A stretch of DNA of 64,000 nucleotides from Candidatus Woesearchaeota archaeon (GTDB lineage Archaea > Nanoarchaeota > Nanoarchaeia > Woesearchaeales > JAGVZT01). Location of the stretch: assembly GCA_017608295.1 (NCBI GenBank), contig JAFCGF010000008.1:1-64000 (forward strand), given 5' to 3'. Position numbers and translations under genes: made by a program. The notes under the pieces are model-generated. The model saw only the letters and a program-made list of their open reading frames with translations, made no database searches and was not told the DNA's origin. Of this stretch, positions 58,411-64,000 are shown piece by piece. The first letter of the stretch is position 1. Each line of letters opens with the position of its first letter.

Positions 58411-59181
58411 ATGGTAAATACAGGCACATCGTACGGCTGGAAGCGGAAGGGGAATTCGCATTTTGTGATTGTCGCTCCGCACGGGGTGATGCATGACGAT
58501 GACTACACTGACGAGCTTGCGGACATTATCGCTGAGATTCTCGACGCGTATGTCGTCGTGAACGACACGTATATGAAAGAGACGAACCGCAACGCCAAGG
58601 CTGACGGATCGAACGTGGAGAACTTCAATCGGCTGGCGTGGACTGGAAAACGCTATTCCTGGAAGAAGAAAAAGCCAGCGATGAAGGAATTCTATGATGA
58701 TATCAGCGCCTTCTGCGATGAGGCGCGCGGCAACTGTTCCTACAACCGCGCTGTCATTGTGTATGTGCACGGGATGGCAGATAGTGATGATGACATAGGG
58801 ATAGACATAGGGTGCGGGGCGCGGTTCGATGAAGGGGAGCTGAAAGGGACGCATGGGCTCAACACAAAGCATCCCAGTTCAGGAAACAATACAGGGGTTG
58901 TCCGTGCACTGCGAGAGCACATGCTCGCTCTCAAGGGTGAATTGGAGCAGCGCATCAAAGACGCTGGCCATGAATATTCAGTGGGTATCGCAGAGGCAAC
59001 ACGAATAGATCGCGACGGAAAAATCCTCAGGTTCGCTGCCTGGAGCAGATGGAACGGGGTGCAGTATCACGCAGGAAGCGATGACGTCTCATTCCAGCTC
59101 GAGGTGACACGCTCTCTGAGAAATGACCTCGAGGAAACTGGAAATATCATTGCTGACGCTATCTCAGATACGTATGAGTAA
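58411..59181 (+). CDS. N-formylglutamate amidohydrolase-like protein
   Basis: A 256-residue protein. FVIVAPHGVMHDDDYTDELA, VIVYVHGMADSDDDIGIDIGCG and SFQLEVTRSLRNDL match the layout of the zinc-dependent N-formylglutamate amidohydrolase fold. It is not a typical HutG: the substrate is unknown. It lies between the proline dehydrogenase and an MNT/HEPN pair. Confidence 0.55.
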   Translation: MVNTGTSYGWKRKGNSHFVIVAPHGVMHDDDYTDELADIIAEILDAYVVVNDTYMKETNRNAKADGSNVENFNRLAWTGKRYSWKKKKPAMKEFYDDISAFCDEARGNCSYNRAVIVYVHGMADSDDDIGIDIGCGARFDEGELKGTHGLNTKHPSSGNNTGVVRALREHMLALKGELEQRIKDAGHEYSVGIAEATRIDRDGKILRFAAWSRWNGVQYHAGSDDVSFQLEVTRSLRNDLEETGNIIADAISDTYE

Positions 59182-59214
59182 AGCTTATATATGTCCAATA
59201 ACTTTACTTCTCAA

Positions 59215-59742
59215 ATGAGAACTTTAGTTTCCAATAAGCAGGACAAGGTCTTACAATTCTTCCTCGATAATCCAACCACAGAGATTCATCTTCGCAAGCT
59301 ATCAAGAGAAACCAAAGTCTCACTGCCCTGGGTACGGAAGACTGTTGAAGAACTTCTCAAACAAGAGCTTGTGACACGAAGGCGGATGGGAGGACTAGTG
59401 CTTATCAGGGCAAACAGGGACAATGGGCGCTTCACTGACCTGAAAATGTGCACCAACCTCCGCTGCATCTGGTCATCGGGGCTTGTGCCTTTTCTTGCTG
59501 AAAAATTCGGGGAACCCGAAACCATCTGCCTCTTCGGCTCGTACAGCCGGGGAGAGGACATAGAGCGCAGTGATATTGATATCGCGGTCATAACGCATCG
59601 GAGAGTGGAATTTGATCTTTCGGGATTCGAGAAAAAGCTCCGGAGACCAGTACATATTCTCCGGATTTCGCGTGACAAGATACAAAAAGAGTTCCACGGC
59701 ACATTAGCAAATGGCATAGTACTGTATGGCCATTTGCAATGA
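59215..59742 (+). CDS. Winged helix plus nucleotidyltransferase, second MNT
   Basis: A 175-residue protein. The winged helix (QDKVLQFFLDNPTTEIHLRKLSRETKVSLPWVRKTVEELL) is followed by ICLFGSYSRGEDIERSDIDIAVI, the MNT catalytic motif. The start at 59215 lies about 25 bases after TTATATAT, so it is leaderless. It overlaps the HEPN gene by 4 bases. Confidence 0.7.
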   Translation: MRTLVSNKQDKVLQFFLDNPTTEIHLRKLSRETKVSLPWVRKTVEELLKQELVTRRRMGGLVLIRANRDNGRFTDLKMCTNLRCIWSSGLVPFLAEKFGEPETICLFGSYSRGEDIERSDIDIAVITHRRVEFDLSGFEKKLRRPVHILRISRDKIQKEFHGTLANGIVLYGHLQ

Positions 59743-60170
59743 AAGAATTTGAAGTATATATTCAGGAAGGGAAGGTTGTAAGACGAAGTCCAGACGCTAT
59801 TGAAGCGCGCTCACTTCTCACCCAGGCAAAGGAACGTCTTACGGACCTTGGCACATTACCTCTCAATAAGCAGAACGCATCATTCCGCTTCGAGGACGCA
59901 TATGAAGCCCTTCGTGAAGCTCTTCAAGCATTTCTTTCCTTAAAAGGTTATAAGCCCTATTCACACGAGGCGCTTCTTTCCTTCGCCAATGAACACAATA
60001 TCCTCTCTAAGGGAAAAATCGAACAGGTAGACCGCTACCGCAAGATGCGGCATGACATAACCTATCGCGCACAGAAAGTCTCAATAGATGAAGCTGAAGA
60101 GATTATCTGCTTTGTGAACCAAAATATGCCTTTGCTGGTTCGCCGCTTAAACAGGGAACTCATTTTTTGA
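59739..60170 (+). CDS. HEPN domain protein, second pair
   Basis: A 143-residue helical protein. DAIEARSLLTQAKERL, EDAYEALREALQAFLSLKGYKPYSHEALLSFANEH and the RYRKMRHDITYRA motif (R-x-x-R-H-x5-Y) match HEPN. The start overlaps the stop of the nucleotidyltransferase (ATGA). It lies between the two proline dehydrogenases. Confidence 0.65.
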   Translation: MKEFEVYIQEGKVVRRSPDAIEARSLLTQAKERLTDLGTLPLNKQNASFRFEDAYEALREALQAFLSLKGYKPYSHEALLSFANEHNILSKGKIEQVDRYRKMRHDITYRAQKVSIDEAEEIICFVNQNMPLLVRRLNRELIF

Positions 60171-61095
60171 ACAGATTCTTCACGAAGAACCAAAGGTTCG
60201 CAGGGCGCTCTGCAAGACGCCTCACAAAATAAGGATACCAGTGCTCTCCGTAGGGGACATAGGTCCGGACAGTATAGCCCTGGTCCTTGAGCTCTCTCTG
60301 TAGGTCATTCCTGATGCCATAGAGCATCTGGAACTCAAAATTCTCCTTGGGAACCTTATTGTCCTCTGCGAGCATGCATGTGTAAGACACGATATTCTCA
60401 TCGTGCGTGGCGATGCAGGGCCGCACCCCGCGCTCCATCGCGTACTTGTCAAACAACAGGTCCTCAATGTCGCGGAAGGCCTGGTCCACATCTGCTTTTT
60501 CAGGGTAGGCGATGTCTTCAGCCTCCTTGTAGGCTCCCTTGCACAGGCGGACATTCACGCCGACATCAATCAGCTGCTCGATATCCTCGATGCTGCGGTA
60601 AAGCATCGTCTGGATGACAACACCCACATTATGGAAGTCTTCACGAAGGCGATAGTACAAGTCAAGAGTCCTTTGAGTGTGCTCAGAGCCCTCCATGTCA
60701 ATGCGTACAGTATTGCCATAGCTCTCAGCGCGGCCGACAATCTCCCGCACGCGCTCCTCGCAAAACTGCTCGTCCACATCAAAGCCGAGCTGGGTCAGCT
60801 TGAGGGAGAGGTTCGCGTCAAGATCATATTCGTTGATAGTGTCAAGAATCTCAAGACAGGCGTCAGCAGCCTCCTGAGCCTCCTCAACCGTCTCCACAGA
60901 CTCGCCGAGATGGTCAAGAGAAGCGATAATCCCCTCATCATTAAGGGCCTGGACAGCGCTGGCAGCCTCGTCAAGAGTGGAGCCCGCGACAAAGCGCTTG
61001 GACACATTCTTCACAAGAGGCCAGTTTGTGGCGATGTTCTGCAGCGCCTTTGATTTTGAGGCGTAAAGTAAGAGCGACCGTAGCAAATCTTCCAT
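60160..61095 (-). CDS. Proline dehydrogenase, copy 2
   Basis: A 311-residue paralogue of the enzyme at 57427, with IASLDHLGESV, VRLCKGAYKEAEDIAYP, PCIATHDENIV and YVPYGEHWYPYFVRRLAERPANLWFF. Many catalytic positions are the same, but the N-terminal half is diverged. No pyrroline-5-carboxylate dehydrogenase is in the window. The two copies may differ in substrate or regulation. Confidence 0.8.
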   Translation of the reverse strand: MEDLLRSLLLYASKSKALQNIATNWPLVKNVSKRFVAGSTLDEAASAVQALNDEGIIASLDHLGESVETVEEAQEAADACLEILDTINEYDLDANLSLKLTQLGFDVDEQFCEERVREIVGRAESYGNTVRIDMEGSEHTQRTLDLYYRLREDFHNVGVVIQTMLYRSIEDIEQLIDVGVNVRLCKGAYKEAEDIAYPEKADVDQAFRDIEDLLFDKYAMERGVRPCIATHDENIVSYTCMLAEDNKVPKENFEFQMLYGIRNDLQRELKDQGYTVRTYVPYGEHWYPYFVRRLAERPANLWFFVKNLFKK

Positions 61096-61182
61096 AACTA
61101 TCCCCCATTGGAAAGGAAATCATTGCCTCTTTTAAGCGTTTCTTTCGCAAGCTTTAAATCACATGAGTTCCCATTACTATAC

Positions 61183-62046
61183 ATGGCTGCACGGGACAGA
61201 GTGCTTGGTGCGCTCCAGAGCACGATACGCACCGGCTGGCACTTTTTCAAGGGATTGAGCCAGCACGACATCCAGGGGCTCTCCGCGGAGTTCGCCTTCT
61301 ACTTCCTGCTTTCTTTGTTTCCCATGCTGCTCTTCTTCGCAGCCCTGCTCTCGCATCTCGCCAGCGTCCCTGAGACCCTGAACATCATCTTCAATTTCCT
61401 CGGTGCTGTCTTTCCCCCTGAGATTGTGAGCCTTGTCCAGCGCGACATCGGGAAATGGGTCGCTTCTGGAAGCGTTGCAGTGTTCTCTGTCAGCGTGCTA
61501 CTGTATGGATGGTCCGGCTCAAGGGTGTTCGCGGTCATGCTCAAGGGATTCAACCGCATCTACGGCAAGCGGGAGCGGTCTGCTTTACGGATACGCATGA
61601 TGTCCACAACACTAGTGCTCGTGTCTGCTTTTGCCCTTGGCTCTGTGTTCCTCATCAATCTCTTCGCAAAGGAGCTGCGGACCGCCTTGGAGAATAAGCT
61701 GCCCTTCTTCATGGGAGTGTTCCTCACCTATCATGAACTCATCACCACGCCTCTCGTGATGTTCATTGTCGCGTTTGCGCTGTACAGGCTTTTTCCTGCC
61801 CCTAAACACAGCATCCGCGCCTCAGCAATGGGTGCCGCGTTTTTTACAGTGGCTACGTTCATCACGACCTCGTTTTTCAGGCTGTACACCCAGTATTCTA
61901 TGGTCAACTCATTGTATGGTGCGATTGGGACGATTATCATCGCCTTGATGTGGATGTACTTCCTCGGCACTATTTTCTTCATCGGCGCTGAGATTAATGT
62001 CGCCATCCTGAATGAAGTCAAGCCTCACGCAGAGGAAGAAGACTAA
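61183..62046 (+). CDS. YihY/UPF0761 family membrane protein
   Basis: A 287-residue protein with six membrane helices. LSAEFAFYFLLSLFPMLLFFAALLSH, FNRIYGKRERSALRIRMM and YGAIGTIIIALMWMYFLGTIFFIGAEIN match YihY (formerly called RNase BN). Function uncertain. The start at 61183 follows CTTTAAATC. Confidence 0.8.
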   Translation: MAARDRVLGALQSTIRTGWHFFKGLSQHDIQGLSAEFAFYFLLSLFPMLLFFAALLSHLASVPETLNIIFNFLGAVFPPEIVSLVQRDIGKWVASGSVAVFSVSVLLYGWSGSRVFAVMLKGFNRIYGKRERSALRIRMMSTTLVLVSAFALGSVFLINLFAKELRTALENKLPFFMGVFLTYHELITTPLVMFIVAFALYRLFPAPKHSIRASAMGAAFFTVATFITTSFFRLYTQYSMVNSLYGAIGTIIIALMWMYFLGTIFFIGAEINVAILNEVKPHAEEED

Positions 62047-63911
62047 TCCAAAGACGGGCTTCTCGCGAGAATGTATGTGCTGAGAAGGAACGCCGTAAGT
62101 GCGACTGCTGCCTTCACAGCAACGAGTTCTATCTGCAATCCAGTGCCGTAGATGAGAAGCCTTTCGAGGCTTGTCAACCCAAGAGTCAAAGGAGACCAGT
62201 ACGCAATCTTGAACATCACACCAGACATCCCATCCAGAGGGAACAATAATCCCGAGAGGAACATCATAGGAATCGCAAGAACAAGAGAAGTAAGCAGTGC
62301 GCTGTTCTCAGACTTGGAAAACGCACCAATCAAGAAACCAAGAGAAGAAAACAGGAAGGAGATGAGCAGCAGTGCAGGAATGAGATACCAGTCAAAAGTA
62401 TAACGCACCCCCAACACAAAGACCACGCCGAACATCAGCGCAAGCTGGACAGCGCACAGCACAACAATGAAGAGAAGCTTCTGGAACAGGTTCAGCACAA
62501 GAGGGAGGGGACTCAAAAGAGTACGGAACATTGTCATGCTTCGCCTCTCACCGACAATAGCCATCGATGATATCAAAAGCGTGAGAAACAACAAAACCAC
62601 GAGCATCATGTTCGGCGCAAGGAATTCCAGCATAGGCTTGTCAGGATAGCTTTCCACAGAATCAAGCGTGACAGCACGGACTATATTGGCTGGGTCTTTC
62701 TCTGTGTATTCATCCAACAAAACGGTTGTAGCATTCAAATCCTCCTCAAGAGTCAGAATCTGCTCGGTAAGGTTCACCACAATGGTGTCAATCTCGATAA
62801 TCTCTCCCTTCAGCCTTTCCTGGATGTCATTCACCTCTCCCAGAATAAGGTTGACAAAGGATAGGTCATCCTGGCTCGGGGTGAGGTTCCGTGAAGAGAG
62901 AGTCCCTATTGTGTCGTTGATGGCAAGCGAGAGGTTGGTGTATTTATCTTCAACAAGCGTGCTTGCGTTCTCCAGCAGGGTAGAATAATCCAGCACATCT
63001 TCCCTGGTTGACTCATAGCGCGCAATCGCGGCATCAATTTGAGATATGCTCTCGTTCAGCGCCTCACACTCTCCAAGGTCAAAGGTACAGTTTGTGCAGT
63101 TCAGGCAGAAGGTATCATATACTGAGTAGAGTTCCTGAAGCTGCTCTTCAAGAGGCTCGAGTTCTTCTGTCCTGCTGAGAATGTCATCAGTCACGTTAGT
63201 CAGCTTGTCCTGCAGGAAGCTCACGTTCTCTGCGATGCCGATGACCTGTGAGGCCTGCTTCAACTCATCAACAAGCTCATCAAGTGTAACGTTCACCCGC
63301 GACAGGGCATCTGTTCCGGGAATGGGCTCTATGCCCGCGAGGCTCTCGTTGAGGGCCAGCGCACGCTCCTGAATCGCCAACACAACTCCCCTGCTAAAGG
63401 ACAGGTGCTTCACGACATACTTGAGCTTTGTGTTGAGCTCATCCAGCGCAATCCATGCAGCACCCACGAATTCAACAGCAATATCCTCGTTCAGCTCATT
63501 CACCATGGACTCCATGGCTGTACGGATGCTGAACGCGACCTGTCCCTTGGAATTATCCAATAACAGGGTGAGCATTGAGCCGCTTCCCTCGCGGATGTCC
63601 TTGGAAAAGTCCTCAGGGATGAATAAAGCGCCTCTCAATTCTCCCTGCTCCACCATCTTCCATGTCTCGAGCTCGCATTGCTCTTCAGGCGAGACCAGGG
63701 AGAAATCATAGGGCAGAGTGAAGGAATCATCATTATTGCAGTAGCCGAGCTTCACGCTCTCAAGGTACTGCTCACTGCTCTGGCTGTCTGCGAGGCTGCC
63801 GAGGATGAACATGATGACAACAGGAGTGAGCACGACAAGCACGAGGTTCTTCCTGTCGCGGAAGAACAGCCTCATGTCCTTCAGGAAGACCGAGATGAGG
63901 CCGAGGTTCAT
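62043..63911 (-). CDS. ABC-2 type permease with long coiled-coil exterior (YhgE/Pip-like)
   Basis: A 622-residue protein. The N-terminal helix (LVLVVLTPVVIMFILGSLA) is followed by an exterior region of about 380 residues with coiled coils (to about 400) and Cys-rich FCLNCTNCTFDLGECEAL, then five to six membrane helices. This is the ABC-2 exporter type with an extended extracellular domain. It overlaps the upstream ATPase gene (ATGA) and is probably one transporter with it. Confidence 0.75.
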   Translation of the reverse strand: MNLGLISVFLKDMRLFFRDRKNLVLVVLTPVVIMFILGSLADSQSSEQYLESVKLGYCNNDDSFTLPYDFSLVSPEEQCELETWKMVEQGELRGALFIPEDFSKDIREGSGSMLTLLLDNSKGQVAFSIRTAMESMVNELNEDIAVEFVGAAWIALDELNTKLKYVVKHLSFSRGVVLAIQERALALNESLAGIEPIPGTDALSRVNVTLDELVDELKQASQVIGIAENVSFLQDKLTNVTDDILSRTEELEPLEEQLQELYSVYDTFCLNCTNCTFDLGECEALNESISQIDAAIARYESTREDVLDYSTLLENASTLVEDKYTNLSLAINDTIGTLSSRNLTPSQDDLSFVNLILGEVNDIQERLKGEIIEIDTIVVNLTEQILTLEEDLNATTVLLDEYTEKDPANIVRAVTLDSVESYPDKPMLEFLAPNMMLVVLLFLTLLISSMAIVGERRSMTMFRTLLSPLPLVLNLFQKLLFIVVLCAVQLALMFGVVFVLGVRYTFDWYLIPALLLISFLFSSLGFLIGAFSKSENSALLTSLVLAIPMMFLSGLLFPLDGMSGVMFKIAYWSPLTLGLTSLERLLIYGTGLQIELVAVKAAVALTAFLLSTYILARSPSLD

Positions 63912-64000
63912 CGCTTCTTCCCCCCTTTTGTGAGAAGAGAGACAAAGGCCTCCTCAAGAGTGGAGCCGTACTTCTTCTTCAGGCCCTTCGGAGTGTCCTG
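63908..64000 (-). CDS. ABC transporter ATPase, 3' end only
   Basis: The last 30 codons of a gene that continues past the window: DTPKGLKKKYGSTLEEAFVS and LLTKGGKKR. The LEEAFVSLL segment matches the LEDVFLxLT end of ABC ATPases. The stop overlaps the permease start. It is the partner of the preceding permease. Confidence 0.7.
   Translation of the reverse strand, partial: QDTPKGLKKKYGSTLEEAFVSLLTKGGKKR

Noticed and set aside
58354..58872. Proline dehydrogenase extended to 481 residues
   Set aside because: The added part is antisense to the 58411 gene; a TATA box precedes the start at 58353.
1..64000. CRISPR arrays, cas genes or rRNA
   Set aside because: No spaced direct repeats of 24-37 bases and no rRNA-like sequence were seen.

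Overview
The window is archaeal. Start codons repeatedly sit about 25 bases downstream of TATA boxes (leaderless genes). A tRNA-Cys gene carries an intron at position 37/38 with a bulge-helix-bulge fold. The core genes include NMD3, archease next to RtcB, an archaeal-type AsnA, a CRS1-YhbY protein and AbrB-type regulators. Large Cys-rich secreted proteins with DSDGG-DYY-KG repeats, many zinc ribbons and many small operons suggest a DPANN lineage (Woesearchaeota/Pacearchaeota-like). The taxon is inference; no rRNA is present.

Region 1 (1 to about 19.5 kb) looks like an integrated mobile element that may continue left of the window. It has a tyrosine recombinase with a zinc ribbon, an archaeo-eukaryotic-type primase, and a minimal type IV secretion set (VirB4 ATPase with a C-terminal nuclease-like domain, VirB6/TrbL-like channel, VirB2/TrbC-like pilin, surface protein, small zinc protein). 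It also has two adjacent PD-(D/E)XK nucleases, a truncated RadC-like JAB protein, a protein with four helix-turn-helix repeats, a C39-like peptidase and many small unknown or zinc proteins. It is rich in RNA-level and operator signals: a 118-nt structured RNA with its own TATA box and U-tract terminator (6998-7115, minus), a 50-base 5' leader shared by two genes, terminators whose loops hold the stop codon, a four-half-site symmetric operator (6566-6630) and hairpins next to the integrase.

Region 2 (about 19.9-27.1 kb) is accessory. It holds a membrane PIN protein, a zinc-ribbon/coiled-coil HExxH metalloprotein, an ArsR-like regulator with two operators, an Sm-like protein, a membrane winged-helix regulator divergent from a His-rich lipoprotein/DUF4405 operon across an array of GTTTCA boxes, and a frameshifted Cys-rich secreted protein.

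Region 3 (27.1-64 kb) is mostly chromosomal: a YlqF-like GTPase, SdpI-like protein, AsnA, SDR and PaaK-like enzymes, intron-containing tRNA-Cys followed by two co-varying hairpins, endonuclease IV, an archease-RtcB-NHL lipoprotein-BASS transporter operon, FolD, a 1156-residue Cys-rich repeat protein, YhbY-CysK-CysE, NMD3, DUF1385, two proline dehydrogenases, YihY and an ABC exporter. Three toxin-antitoxin-like modules sit here: a DUF4258-like protein with a zinc-ribbon AbrB protein, and two nucleotidyltransferase/HEPN pairs, one of them between the two proline dehydrogenase paralogues.
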